A stretch of 64,000 nucleotides of DNA from CAZOZZ01 sp965247425 (GTDB lineage: Bacteria; Acidobacteriota; Terriglobia; 20CM-2-55-15). The notes beneath the pieces are model-generated. The model did not search any database. It was not told where the DNA came from and saw only the letters and a list, made by a program, of their open reading frames with translations. Positions 8,172 to 17,403 of this stretch are shown here, in pieces; positions within the stretch are counted from its first letter, which is position 1; the number at the start of each line of letters is the position of its first letter. The stretch lies in assembly GCA_965247425.1 (NCBI GenBank), contig OZ252023.1:4836001-4900000 (forward strand), given 5' to 3'. The translations under genes and the position numbers were made by a program.

Positions 8172-9176
8172 TCAGTCCAGGGCGGGAATGGTTTCTTTGT
8201 CGTGGTCTGGAAGGTTGGCCAGTTGTTCCTGGGGGGCGCGCCAGTGGTCGATTACGGAAACGCGCTGGACGCAACTGACGGTGCAGTTGGGGGCGCAGGG
8301 TTTCTTTGTGTAGAATTCGCGTTCCACATCTGCGCTCGTGTAGTCGTCCAGGGGGATGCCGGGGTAGCCTCGCTGTTGGGAACAGTAGTGGGCCAGACCG
8401 TCTTCGCAGACATAGATGTACCGGGCTCCGGCGCGGCAGTGCCAGTCGTTGGGTTTGCCTTTGGCCAGGTTTTCCTGGAAAAAGTCCAGACGGCTGTAGC
8501 TGCGGTTGCCATTGCTCCGGATCTTTCGGTAGACCCGCGCCTCCCTCCGGTCCAGAGGTTTCACCTGACCCGATCCGTCGTGAATAATCCCCAGGGAGGT
8601 CGAGAAACCCAACCGCTGGGCTATCGCCGTGATCTCGAGGGCGTCTTCCGGGTTCTTGATGCCTCCCCCGATTACTGAGTTGATGTTGACCTCGAAATCC
8701 GCATACTCGGCAAGGTATTCGAGCTTCTTCTCCAGCACTTTCAGGCTCTTCATCGACACCTCGTCAGGTTCGACGTTGTCGATACTGATCTGCAGGTGCT
8801 CGAGGCCGGCATCGTTGAGAGCCCGGATCTTCTTCGGCACCAGCAGGTACCCGTTGGTGATGATCCCGGCGATCATGTCGTGATGCCGAATCCGGGCGAT
8901 GATCCCTTCGATTTCCGGATGCATTAACGGTTCGCCACCGCTGATCGTGATGATCGACGTACCCAGCGCCGCCAGCTTGTCCAGCCATCGGACCATGTCC
9001 TCCATCGGCACGGGAGGGGAAAAGTCATCGTATTCGTTGCAATAGGCGCATGCCAGGTTGCAGCGACGCATCGGAATGACGTGTGCCAGCAGCGGGTGTC
9101 GGGTCGACAGAAGGCCACGCCCAATCATCTTGGCTTCCCGCCATGCAAGCCGAAATTTATTCTTCCTGTTCATCAC
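8172..9176 (-). CDS. Radical SAM protein with Cys-rich C-terminus
   Basis: Radical S-adenosylmethionine enzyme. The 4Fe-4S/SAM motif is CNLACAYC (C39, C43, C46), followed by the glycine-rich SGGEPLMHPE and ITNGYLL segments of the partial TIM barrel. A C-terminal set of cysteines (HCRAGARYIYVCEDGLAHYCS and CAPNCTVSC) suggests one or two auxiliary Fe-S clusters, as in SPASM or HpnH-like proteins. The chemistry cannot be told from sequence; hopanoid side-chain, peptide-modifying and cofactor enzymes share this layout. There is no peptide precursor gene or obvious partner nearby. The ATG at 9173 is an equally possible start. Confidence 0.8.
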   Translation of the reverse strand: MMNRKNKFRLAWREAKMIGRGLLSTRHPLLAHVIPMRRCNLACAYCNEYDDFSPPVPMEDMVRWLDKLAALGTSIITISGGEPLMHPEIEGIIARIRHHDMIAGIITNGYLLVPKKIRALNDAGLEHLQISIDNVEPDEVSMKSLKVLEKKLEYLAEYADFEVNINSVIGGGIKNPEDALEITAIAQRLGFSTSLGIIHDGSGQVKPLDRREARVYRKIRSNGNRSYSRLDFFQENLAKGKPNDWHCRAGARYIYVCEDGLAHYCSQQRGYPGIPLDDYTSADVEREFYTKKPCAPNCTVSCVQRVSVIDHWRAPQEQLANLPDHDKETIPALD

Positions 9177-9426
9177 ACCTGAAAACGCCTGGAAGCCCCT
9201 CGCCTATGGGTTCTGGAGTTCATTCAACATAGCACATTTTCCCGGCGTCGGACCGGACACGAGAATGTTCGGACAGCGCCCACGATCGGACAAATTGCTC
9301 AGAAATGAAAACAGAAATAGCCGAGCAGAGAACGGCGTAGACGCCGCTCGGACAAGGAATGCGAAATGAGGACGCCGCAGACGTATAGAAATACGTCGAG
9401 GACGGCCGGTTGAGCATGACGCCGTA

Positions 9427-11031
9427 TCAGCGGATGGATACGTCGTTCGACCCGGCAGGCCCAGGGAGGAAGCGGACGATGACCCGAATCTTAGTGGCCA
9501 CGGCCTCGAACGTGCAGTCGCGCAACGCGGCGGAAGCCAGGCTTCCGAAGATGTCCGGCGTGGCCTCGATCAACCAGATCCCCATGACGTCCCCTTCGGG
9601 GGAGAGCTGGACGTCGAGAACGACCTCGCCTCCGACGGAATCCGCCTTCAGGTCTTCCGGATAGTACGGCAATACGAGCGACCGAACGGCGGGCCTCTGT
9701 GGGTTGATCGACCACAGCTCATACGTGATGTCCTGGTGGGTCTGGGAATCGTATCGCTCATATTCCCGCTCCACCACAATCTCCGGCATCAGACGGGGCG
9801 CGAAGGGAAGAGGAGGCGGAACATGGCGAGACGCCGACACTTCAGCGAGGCTCCGCAACCGGCGCATTTCCTCCAGATAGATTTCCGAAAGCGCCCAATA
9901 GATCAGGGGTTCGCGACTACCGTTCCGAGCCGCCTGTTCAAGGGTCATCTGAACCTCCGGAATGTTCAGATCGCGCATCTGCACGAGGTGATACGCAGCG
10001 AACGGGCCGAATTCGGGCTCTACCAGCGCATCGACGAAATGATCTCGCGCTTCCGGGTCGCCGCCAAGCCAGGCGAGAATGCCCTTCGAGTAAGCAACCC
10101 TGGGATAGATGGCATCGTAGGCGGCCGCGGAATCGAGGTACGGACTCGCATCTTCGGTCCGCCCGTTCGATATCAACATCTCGGCAACGCTGACGTCTAC
10201 TTCCGCACGATCGATCGTTTGTACCGCGCCGATCGTCAGTTCAACCGGACTTTCCAGGCGGAACAGCGACCGGGCACGCACAGAAACACGGAGATGATCC
10301 AGAAAATGTCGTTCGAGCTCATCCATATCGACCGGGAGGAAATCGAGCAAATCAACATCGTCCAGGCGCATGGCGCCGAGATAGTCGTCGAACTGACCGG
10401 AAAACGGGCCGTGCCTCAGGAAGTGAACGAAAGCCCACGCCTGGGAATAAAACACGTTGGCCTTGTCCCGTTCGTTGTAAAAGGGCGAGGAGGGATCGAC
10501 TGCCAGCAGTTCCTCCAGCGAGAGCATTGGCAACGCGGTCAGAACGTCGATCTTTTCCTGGATGACCGCCCCGATCGTCATGCGCTCACCGTCGATTCGC
10601 GCCGCACCGAAATACTCGCCGAAACCTTCGTTGAGCCAGGTCGGAGGCCGCGCCATTGCCCGTGAAATCAGATAGTGCGTCAGTTCGTGGTAGGCAACCT
10701 GTGTGGAGACACGGCCGCCGAGGTCGGCGGACAGGACAATGAAATCCCTGTCGATTCCTTTTTGATAAAACCCGTTAACGCTGATCAACTCGCCTTCGAA
10801 CCGGGGACTGAGTGAATCCACTTCCTCTCGATCGAGAACCAGCACCTCGAGGGGTAGATCCGGGGTGCGGACGCCCTGGAACATCTCTCCCCCGACGATC
10901 TGGTAGAAGGTCTCAAGCTCGGCCAACACCGACGTCGCCTGATCCCCTCCGATCAGCGACTTCACGACGAAGGTATCGGAACGCACCTGCACCCATGAGT
11001 TCAGGAGAACGAGCGCCAGGATGTAAGTCAT
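9427..11031 (-). CDS. Gluzincin-type zinc peptidase with TonB-like C-terminal domain
   Basis: Secreted or anchored protein of 534 residues. It starts with a short hydrophobic segment (MTYILALVLLNSWV) that may be a weak signal peptide. The zinc site is HELTHYLI, and the glutamate is supplied by NEGFGEYF downstream, the gluzincin arrangement of peptidase MA/DUF1570-like proteins. The middle (about residues 270-400) is helical with TPR character. The C-terminal about 70 residues (VGGEVVLDVQLSPEGDVMGIWLIE and following) match the TonB C-terminal fold often fused to acidobacterial proteins. It stands alone, divergent from the cyclase gene at 11105. Substrate unknown. Confidence 0.72.
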   Translation of the reverse strand: MTYILALVLLNSWVQVRSDTFVVKSLIGGDQATSVLAELETFYQIVGGEMFQGVRTPDLPLEVLVLDREEVDSLSPRFEGELISVNGFYQKGIDRDFIVLSADLGGRVSTQVAYHELTHYLISRAMARPPTWLNEGFGEYFGAARIDGERMTIGAVIQEKIDVLTALPMLSLEELLAVDPSSPFYNERDKANVFYSQAWAFVHFLRHGPFSGQFDDYLGAMRLDDVDLLDFLPVDMDELERHFLDHLRVSVRARSLFRLESPVELTIGAVQTIDRAEVDVSVAEMLISNGRTEDASPYLDSAAAYDAIYPRVAYSKGILAWLGGDPEARDHFVDALVEPEFGPFAAYHLVQMRDLNIPEVQMTLEQAARNGSREPLIYWALSEIYLEEMRRLRSLAEVSASRHVPPPLPFAPRLMPEIVVEREYERYDSQTHQDITYELWSINPQRPAVRSLVLPYYPEDLKADSVGGEVVLDVQLSPEGDVMGIWLIEATPDIFGSLASAALRDCTFEAVATKIRVIVRFLPGPAGSNDVSIR

Positions 11032-11104
11032 CGCGATACAAGTCTATCACCCTCAAACAGGGTTTACTGATGCAAGCAGCCTGGGGCTGCCAGTAGCCCG
11101 TATA

Positions 11105-12919
11105 ATGAATCGATCCATGCTTCAAAAATTCACCTGGAAACTACATCTCGAGGTGGAACCCGACCGTCTCTGGCGCTACATCGCCGATACCAGCAGGTTG
11201 AATCAGGCGGCAGGCCTTCCGGAATGGAAGCTCGACTACGTGCCCGACGAGGACGGCGGATCTCATCAGGTCGGTCAACTGCGCTACATGGGTTGGCGTG
11301 TCAGTTGGGACGAACATCCGTTTGAATGGGTCGAGGCGCGCCAGTACGAGGTGCGGCGCGACTATCACAACGGCCCGATTCGCCGTTTCAACATGGCCGT
11401 CGTCTTGAGTTCCGAAAACGGTGGAACGCTTCTCCAAGAGGTCCTGACCGTCGAGCCTCGCTGGCTTGTGTTCGCGCCGGGCATCTACTGGGAGATCGGT
11501 TATCGCTCCAGACGGCGCTTCGAGCGCGTCTACCGGAGGATCGAGCAATATCTCCAGGGACGAGTTGAAACACCATTCGGACCCGTCGCCGATCGCCCCG
11601 TTTCGGAACGAACCGTGAACAGGTTGAGGTCCAGTCTTGCGGACTCGCCATCACTTCAGTGGCTTCCCCATCTGCAGAAAACTCTCGAAACGTCTTCGGA
11701 TGAAGAGCTGGACCGTATGCGGGCCTATGCCCTGGCTGACGGCTGGGGCGCCGATCGCCCGGTTGTCCTCAAGCTGTTTCTACACGCTGCGGCGTCCGGG
11801 CTGCTCGATCTCTCCTGGGATGTCATCTGTCCGAGCTGCCGCGGCGCCAAAGCGCGGGAATCACGGTTACGGGATCTCAGGGAGGAAGCGCACTGCGACG
11901 CCTGCAACATTCGCTACACGGCCGATTTCGCGGAATCGGTAGAAGTCACGTTCCGTCCAAGCCCGGCCATCCGCAAGCTGCAGGTTGCCGACTACTGCAG
12001 CGGGGGGCCGATGAACGCACCACACGTCGTCGTCCAGCAACAGATTCGGGCGGGAGAAAGCCGCACCATCCCTCTTCAGTTGTCGCCCTGGCGCTACCGG
12101 CTGCGCTCGCTCAAACTGGCCGGCGAAGGCTCATTGCGGGTCACGCCCGTCGCCGGTCACGCCGAGGCCGTGATGACGCTCGATGGTTCAGCCGTGCACC
12201 CGAAGGAGGTTTCGGTCGGTGGAAACCTCTCACTGGTCATCCGAAATGAATCAAGCAGGGACCACACGGTGATGCTCGAAAGAAGTTCCGAGGAACATCA
12301 AGCCACCAGTGCGGCTGTAGTCACGTCACTGCCCGAGTTTCGTTCCCTGTTCTCGTCAGAAGCGTTGTCAGCCGACACGCAGGTCCGGGTCGGGACGATC
12401 TGTCTGATGTTTACCGATTTGGAGGCCTCGACCTCGATGTATGAGCGGGTCGGCGAAGCTTCGGCCTACGCACGGGTTCGGGAACATTTCGAACTGTTGC
12501 GCGAGGTCGTGGCGGCGGAAGACGGCACCTTCGTCAAGACGATCGGCGACGCGGTCATGGCTGTCTTCAACGAACCGAACCGGGCCGTGGTGGCGGCTTT
12601 CCGGATGCACGAAGGTATCCTGAAAGACAATCAGGTAAGAAAACCGGCGTTGTCCCTGAAGATCGGAATCCATCAGGGAACCTGTTTCGCGGTCAACTTG
12701 AACGAGACCCTGGACTACTTCGGAACGGCCGTCAACGTCGCCGCCAGGATCCAGAGAGAAAGCCACGGAGGCGACGTCGTCATCACCGAGGAGGTCATGC
12801 GGGACGAGGAAACACAGAAACGGTTGTCGGATCTGTCACACGACCACGATGAGTTCGAAGTCGAAATAAGAGGTCTCTCCGGTAAACGGCGGCTACACCG
12901 ACTGACGCCTCAATTGTGA
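11105..12919 (+). CDS. Class III adenylate/guanylate cyclase with SRPBCC and zinc-ribbon domains
   Basis: Soluble 604-residue signalling protein. Residues about 8-150 look like an SRPBCC/polyketide-cyclase-type ligand-binding fold (LEVEPDRLWRYIADTSRLN). Then comes a DUF5939-like region with a four-Cys zinc ribbon, C242-x2-C245 and C264-x2-C267. The C-terminal cyclase domain (about 430-604) has metal-binding D438 in FTDLEAS and D482 in KTIGDAVMAVF, with D537, N544 and R548 in DYFGTAVNVAAR. All key residues for nucleotide cyclisation therefore look present. Lys478 and Asp537 favour ATP over GTP by family rule. The signal sensed is unknown; the SRPBCC domain suggests a hydrophobic ligand. It is transcribed alone, with heptad repeats after the stop. 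Confidence 0.85.
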   Translation: MNRSMLQKFTWKLHLEVEPDRLWRYIADTSRLNQAAGLPEWKLDYVPDEDGGSHQVGQLRYMGWRVSWDEHPFEWVEARQYEVRRDYHNGPIRRFNMAVVLSSENGGTLLQEVLTVEPRWLVFAPGIYWEIGYRSRRRFERVYRRIEQYLQGRVETPFGPVADRPVSERTVNRLRSSLADSPSLQWLPHLQKTLETSSDEELDRMRAYALADGWGADRPVVLKLFLHAAASGLLDLSWDVICPSCRGAKARESRLRDLREEAHCDACNIRYTADFAESVEVTFRPSPAIRKLQVADYCSGGPMNAPHVVVQQQIRAGESRTIPLQLSPWRYRLRSLKLAGEGSLRVTPVAGHAEAVMTLDGSAVHPKEVSVGGNLSLVIRNESSRDHTVMLERSSEEHQATSAAVVTSLPEFRSLFSSEALSADTQVRVGTICLMFTDLEASTSMYERVGEASAYARVREHFELLREVVAAEDGTFVKTIGDAVMAVFNEPNRAVVAAFRMHEGILKDNQVRKPALSLKIGIHQGTCFAVNLNETLDYFGTAVNVAARIQRESHGGDVVITEEVMRDEETQKRLSDLSHDHDEFEVEIRGLSGKRRLHRLTPQL

Positions 12920-12930
12920 AGGGCAGGGGA

Positions 12931-13020
12931 CTCGACGCAGAGTCGCAAAGACGCAGAAAAGGCTTTCCAAGAGCGGATCGAAACACAAAATCCTCTCTGC
13001 GCCTCTGCGCCTCTGCGTCG
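12931..13020. repeat. Facing heptad repeat arms, cgcaaag family
   Basis: Inverted arms at 12931-12957 and 12993-13020 (inner ends ACGCAGAAAA and CTCTCTGCGCCTCTGCGCC), separated by only about 35 bases. Same family as 7946-8148. It lies between the convergent 3' ends of the cyclase and M16 genes and could fold into a long imperfect hairpin from either strand. Confidence 0.8.
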
Positions 13021-13064
13021 AAAAACTGTTCCGGTTCGCTTCCCTTACCCCGAAAGGCGTTCCG

Positions 13065-14543
13065 CTACTGGTTCGGGACCAAGTTCCCATCCTGGTCGTA
13101 CATCTCGACCGGGCCGTATTTTTCCATGACGGCTTTGATCTGGCCGGCGTCTCCAATGGCGACGACCTGGATGGTGTCCAGGTCCAGGTACTTTTCGGCA
13201 ACACGCCCGACGTCCTCGACGGTCACGGCCATGATCCGGGCCGGGTAGGTGTCCCAATAGTCGTCGTCGAAGCCGTAGATCTCCCGGATTGTCGAGTAAC
13301 GCAGCAGTCCCGCCGGTTGCTCGAGCGACAGGGCGAAGCCGGCAACGATGGACCGCTTCACCTCGTCGAGTTCGGACTCGGGCACCGCCTCTTCCCGAAT
13401 CCTTCGGATCTCGTTGAAAAATTCAGCCATCGCCGGTTCGGTCACTTCGGTCCGGACGTCCGCGAAGGCATTCCATGCGCCGGGATACTTCAGTGCGGAA
13501 AACGCACTGTAGGCGCCGTACGTGTAGCCCCTCTCTTCTCTGAGGTTGATGAACAGTCGCGAGGCGGCGCCGCCACCGATCACGTCGTTCATGACGGTCA
13601 GTGCGATGTAATCCGGATCGAGGCGATCCAGAACGATGTTGCCCATAAAAAGGGTGGTCTGGGCTGAATTCGGACGATCGACCAGAAATATCTTCTTCGC
13701 GTCGGCTGGTACGGGGTCGGGGGGCAGTTCTTCAACCAGTTCGGTCCGTTCCCACTCCGCGAACAGCTGGTTCAACTTCGGGACGATGTCCCGGGCCCGA
13801 ACGTCACCAGCGATACTCAACACCGAGTTCTGCGGCGCATACCGGTCGCGATGCCACTTGGCGACGGCCTCGGTCGTCATTCGATCGAGCGAATCCGGAG
13901 TGGACGCCACGTGCGCTGCCGGATGATCACCGAAAACGGCCTGATTGAAACGTTCACGCGCAAGAAAACCGGGGGAGGTCCGTTGCTGCTGCAATCGGAC
14001 TTTCGTCCGCTGTCTCAACTGCTCCAATTCGCTCTCAGGGAAAATCGGGTGAAGCAGAACGTCCAGCATGACATCGAACCAGTCATCCATATTGCGGCTG
14101 AGCCCGGATGCGTTGATGGCGGCTACAGCGGAACCAAATCCGGATGAACTCGACAACGTCGCTCCGAGCCGTCCGACCTCCTCGAGAATCTCCTGCTTGC
14201 TTCGCGTCGTCGTACCATCCCGCAGCATCTGAGCGGTGACACCTGCAAGACCGACGTCTTCGGAAGGCTCAAAGAGACCTCCCGCGCCGCTGATGTTGAG
14301 CTGGACCGAAACGATCGGCTGGCGCCGGTCTTCGAGGATCAGTACCTTCAGACCGTTTTCGAGCGTGGTTTCAACCGCTGCGGGGAGCTTGACGCGGAGG
14401 ATTTCGTTCGAAACCGGCGCTCGATTCTTGCGGACGATCTTCGAGGGTTCGGGCTCCCCCTGCTGGGCCATGGTCGGCAAAGGGGGAACGAGGACGATTG
14501 CCACGCCAACAACGCCCTGTTTTATCCAGTCCGACGCCTTCAT
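13065..14543 (-). CDS. M16-family peptidase subunit lacking the zinc motif
   Basis: Secreted M16 fold protein with signal peptide (VVGVAIVLVPPLPTMA) and the two usual M16 halves, for example TTLENGLKVLILEDRRQPIVSV and the C-terminal LREERGYTYGAYSAF. At the position of the HxxEH zinc motif it reads GLAGVTAQML, with no His or Glu, so it cannot bind the catalytic zinc. This is the pattern of the non-catalytic subunit in heterodimeric M16B peptidases, which supplies Arg and Tyr to the partner's active site (RGYTYG is present). Its start overlaps by 4 bases the stop of the active M16 gene upstream, so the two are translationally coupled and most likely form a heterodimer. Confidence 0.88.
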   Translation of the reverse strand: MKASDWIKQGVVGVAIVLVPPLPTMAQQGEPEPSKIVRKNRAPVSNEILRVKLPAAVETTLENGLKVLILEDRRQPIVSVQLNISGAGGLFEPSEDVGLAGVTAQMLRDGTTTRSKQEILEEVGRLGATLSSSSGFGSAVAAINASGLSRNMDDWFDVMLDVLLHPIFPESELEQLRQRTKVRLQQQRTSPGFLARERFNQAVFGDHPAAHVASTPDSLDRMTTEAVAKWHRDRYAPQNSVLSIAGDVRARDIVPKLNQLFAEWERTELVEELPPDPVPADAKKIFLVDRPNSAQTTLFMGNIVLDRLDPDYIALTVMNDVIGGGAASRLFINLREERGYTYGAYSAFSALKYPGAWNAFADVRTEVTEPAMAEFFNEIRRIREEAVPESELDEVKRSIVAGFALSLEQPAGLLRYSTIREIYGFDDDYWDTYPARIMAVTVEDVGRVAEKYLDLDTIQVVAIGDAGQIKAVMEKYGPVEMYDQDGNLVPNQ

Positions 14544-15898
14544 CTCTCACCTCCTGGACCGCGCCGGCCCCGACCGTCACCGGGAGAGGGGATCGTCATC
14601 ACCACTGTCCGTTTCTGTTCGGTCAGGAAGAGCTCGGCCGCCCGTCGGACAAGCCCCTTCGTGGCGCGTCGGAATTTCTCGGGTGCGGTGTTGATCAGGT
14701 TCGGGTCACGGTAGAAGAGCGTGTTCTCGGCTATGGCAATCGCACGTCCGACGGTGCTTTGCACGCCCTGGGCCCGGCGCCGTTCCATCTGCATGCGAAT
14801 CGTTTCCATTTCCCAGTCCTCCGGAGGATCGGTCTGGAGCTTCTCAATCTCGTCGTAAATAAATTGTTCCAGTTCAGCCAGATCGGTTCCCGGCCGCGGC
14901 GTCGCCGAGATATGGATCAAAGAGGGTCCGCGACGCTCCGTGATCCAGCCGCTTACGCTGACGGCAACCTTTTCCTGCTCGACAAGCCGTTGATAGAGGC
15001 GCGACGAACGGCCCCCGCCGAGAATGTCCATCATTACCGACAGTATGTACCAGTCGTTCATATTGCCGGGTGGCGCCTGATACGCGATATCGAGGCGGGG
15101 AACCCGTGCCAGGCGGTCGGCAACAGTCGTACGCTTTTCGGCCTTCTGCTCGGGCTCTGTAATCAATAACTCGAAGGGTTCGGGCTGCGACGGAATATCG
15201 CCAAAATACTTCTCCACCTTCGCCAGGGCCTCTTTCGTGTCGAAATCTCCAACCAGGGCGACCACCGCGTTGTTCGGAGCGTAGTACTTCTTAAAGAAGT
15301 CCCTCACGTCATCGAGGGTCGCGGCGTCCAGGTCTTCCATCGAACCGATAGTCGAATGCTGGTACCCAAAGTTCTGGTATGCCGTCTGGTTCAACACCTC
15401 GAACGTCCGGCCATAGGGCGCGTTGTCGTACCGGAGTCGGCGTTCTTCCTTGACGGCCTGTCGCTGGTTTTCGAGATTTTCCTGCGAGATATCAAGCGAC
15501 CGCATGCGATCGGCTTCGAGGAAGAGGCCCAGATCGAGCTGGTTGGACGGCAGTGTCTGGAAATAATTCGTACGATCGACGGTCGTCGTTCCGTTCATTC
15601 CCCCACCGTTGTTCTGGATGAGGATGAAGTGCTCGCCTTTACCGACGTTCTCGGAACCCTGGAACATCATGTGTTCGAACAAGTGCGCAACCCCCGTTTT
15701 CCCGGGCCTTTCATCGCGGGAACCCACGTTGTAGACCACACAGATCGCGTAGGTCGGCGCCGCGTGGTCCTCGGCGAGGACGACGCGAAGACCGTTATCG
15801 AGCCGGAAGGACCCGATTTTGAGCGGGTCCTGGGAGTGCCCGCTCGCTACGAACAGCAGACACACGATAGTGGCCGGGAGAAACTTCTGTCTCAACAT
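14540..15898 (-). CDS. M16-family zinc peptidase, catalytic subunit
   Basis: Secreted insulinase/processing-peptidase-like protein of 452 residues with an N-terminal signal peptide (FLPATIVCLLFVASGHS). The inverted zinc motif HLFEH is at residues 72-76, followed by NGTTTVDRTNYFQTLP and the downstream third zinc ligand region ENQRQAVKEERR. Catalysis should need the partner encoded immediately downstream. It probably degrades or trims peptides in the periplasm. The two-gene unit is isolated from neighbours by about 95 bases on the upstream side. Confidence 0.9.
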   Translation of the reverse strand: MLRQKFLPATIVCLLFVASGHSQDPLKIGSFRLDNGLRVVLAEDHAAPTYAICVVYNVGSRDERPGKTGVAHLFEHMMFQGSENVGKGEHFILIQNNGGGMNGTTTVDRTNYFQTLPSNQLDLGLFLEADRMRSLDISQENLENQRQAVKEERRLRYDNAPYGRTFEVLNQTAYQNFGYQHSTIGSMEDLDAATLDDVRDFFKKYYAPNNAVVALVGDFDTKEALAKVEKYFGDIPSQPEPFELLITEPEQKAEKRTTVADRLARVPRLDIAYQAPPGNMNDWYILSVMMDILGGGRSSRLYQRLVEQEKVAVSVSGWITERRGPSLIHISATPRPGTDLAELEQFIYDEIEKLQTDPPEDWEMETIRMQMERRRAQGVQSTVGRAIAIAENTLFYRDPNLINTAPEKFRRATKGLVRRAAELFLTEQKRTVVMTIPSPGDGRGRRGPGGER

Positions 15899-15994
15899 GC
15901 GTCACCTCGGGACAGGGAGATTCCGACGACGCTCCGGAATCGACACTGCCCAGCTAGGAGCCCTAGGGGACAATAAAAAAATCGAATAGTAATC

Positions 15995-16861
15995 TTAAGC
16001 GACCCGCTTCATCCATTCCACACATTCCGCGACCTTCTGATGCATCAGGGGCGCGGGGTAGTGCGCGCGGCGGCCATGGCCGGGCAGGACCCACTCGAAA
16101 CGATGATCCAACAACCGGGACATCGATCGAATTGTCGCGGGCCACGAGTACCAGTTGTGCCTGCGAAAAGCGATCAGGTGCCCGTAATTCGGCGACCACG
16201 CGAGATGGTCTCCGGTAAAGAGAAAGCGGTTGTCGTAGAGGAGAACGGCATGGCCTCTCGTGTGGCCGGGAGTGGGAATCGCCGTGAGGTACGGGTCGAG
16301 TTCGACAGGGGTCGTTCCATCAAGAAATCTTTCCGCTCGAACCGCACGGCCTTCATGGGTGTGAATGATCCTGTCACAGCCAAAGTGGGCGTGAAACTTC
16401 TCGTGATCGGCCACGTCATCGCGATGAGAGAGGAACATGGTGGACACCCCGCCCAGTTCCTCGATCCGGCGAACCAGCGGCCTGGCGAATCGCGGCGAGT
16501 CGACCAGTACGTTACCTTCCGGACGGACGATCAGATAGCTGGAAGCGCCGAAGGAATTCCTTGATGCAAACCCGCAAAAATGGACGTTGTCTTCGACGAC
16601 TTCGGGATAGGAGCGCCGGGCCTCTCGAAAATCCGTCTTCTTCCGGGTCCCGATCGACCCCGTGGGACAGGTCAGAATCGACATCTCTACCGCGCGAACT
16701 TCAAAGTCCGCCTCCGGCTGGCGGTAGACAACGGATTGCTCATCCTTGTGACGGAACGATTCCGGAGCGATCTGACGGCACAGATCGCAGTCGATGCACG
16801 TATCGTCAACGAAGAAGTTACCGGCAACGTTACCGGGCAGGATGGCATGCAAATCGGCCAT
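15995..16861 (-). CDS. Ferredoxin - metallo-beta-lactamase fold fusion protein
   Basis: 288-residue fusion. The N-terminal about 70 residues are a single-cluster ferredoxin: C22-x2-C25-x2-C28 and C65-P. The rest is a metallo-beta-lactamase hydrolase fold. Metal-binding segments are SHRDDVADHEKF (in place of HxHxDH, first His kept), TPGHTRGH, TGDHL and a final PGHG. The fusion suggests a redox role such as electron transfer to a di-iron MBL site, or redox control of a hydrolase. The PPOX-fold gene lies upstream on the same strand about 100 bases away. Substrate unknown. Confidence 0.8.
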   Translation of the reverse strand: MADLHAILPGNVAGNFFVDDTCIDCDLCRQIAPESFRHKDEQSVVYRQPEADFEVRAVEMSILTCPTGSIGTRKKTDFREARRSYPEVVEDNVHFCGFASRNSFGASSYLIVRPEGNVLVDSPRFARPLVRRIEELGGVSTMFLSHRDDVADHEKFHAHFGCDRIIHTHEGRAVRAERFLDGTTPVELDPYLTAIPTPGHTRGHAVLLYDNRFLFTGDHLAWSPNYGHLIAFRRHNWYSWPATIRSMSRLLDHRFEWVLPGHGRRAHYPAPLMHQKVAECVEWMKRVA

Positions 16862-16868
16862 AGCGAAG

Positions 16869-16890
16869 AGGGACAGGCACGAGTGTCCCT
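16869..16890. other. Short inverted repeat (stem AGGGACA / TGTCCCT)
   Basis: A 7-bp perfect stem with an 8-base loop in the gap between the PPOX-fold and ferredoxin-MBL genes, ending 8 bases before the MBL start codon. No T-run follows on the minus strand, so it is not a standard terminator. It could affect translation initiation or mRNA processing. Confidence 0.4.
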
Positions 16891-16963
16891 GATCAAAATC
16901 ACGACTCTACACTGTTGAATTGATGGGGGATAAGCGACAAATCCTCGGGCCTGCCCCCACTAC

Positions 16964-17359
16964 TTACCCCATGGTGGCGACACGGTCGGGGCGAATCTTG
17001 TAGATTACCCGGACCTCGCCCTCCTGGCGGAATGGATACTTGTCCTCGTCCAGGTACTTCTTGGCAAGCGCATCGATGTGGTCGTCGGCCCCGGCGTTCG
17101 TGATCTCGACGACTTCTCCCCTGATCGCAATGTGACGGTAGGGGTTGGCCAGATCGACGATGGCGAGGGCGACATTCCGATTCCTTCGAATATTGCGGTC
17201 CTTCACGCGGCCTTCCGCACTGTTCACGAAAATGTGGGTGCCGTCGTGGCTGAACCACACCGGACTTACTTGAGGGCTACCGTCGGCCATCGCCGTTCCG
17301 AGGCTTGCGAGGGATTTGCTGTTCATGATGTCCATGAATTCTTCAGGAAACGTTGCCAT
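16964..17359 (-). CDS. PPOX-class (split-barrel) flavin/F420-dependent oxidoreductase-like protein
   Basis: 131-residue protein of the pyridoxamine-5'-phosphate oxidase-like split-barrel fold. Recognisable blocks are LASLGTAMADGSPQVSPVWFSHDGTHIFVNS, the cofactor-phosphate segment GRVKDRNIRRNRNVALAIVD and YRHIAIRGEVVEI. Small single-domain members of this kind bind F420, FMN or haem, and many are annotated as F420-dependent. The cofactor cannot be settled from this window, as no F420 synthesis gene is present. It is preceded by the MscS gene on the same strand with a 44-base gap. Confidence 0.82.
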   Translation of the reverse strand: MATFPEEFMDIMNSKSLASLGTAMADGSPQVSPVWFSHDGTHIFVNSAEGRVKDRNIRRNRNVALAIVDLANPYRHIAIRGEVVEITNAGADDHIDALAKKYLDEDKYPFRQEGEVRVIYKIRPDRVATMG

Positions 17360-17403
17360 TGGGATCTCCTTAACTATGTTTCAACAAGTCTGAGAATGAC
17401 TCA

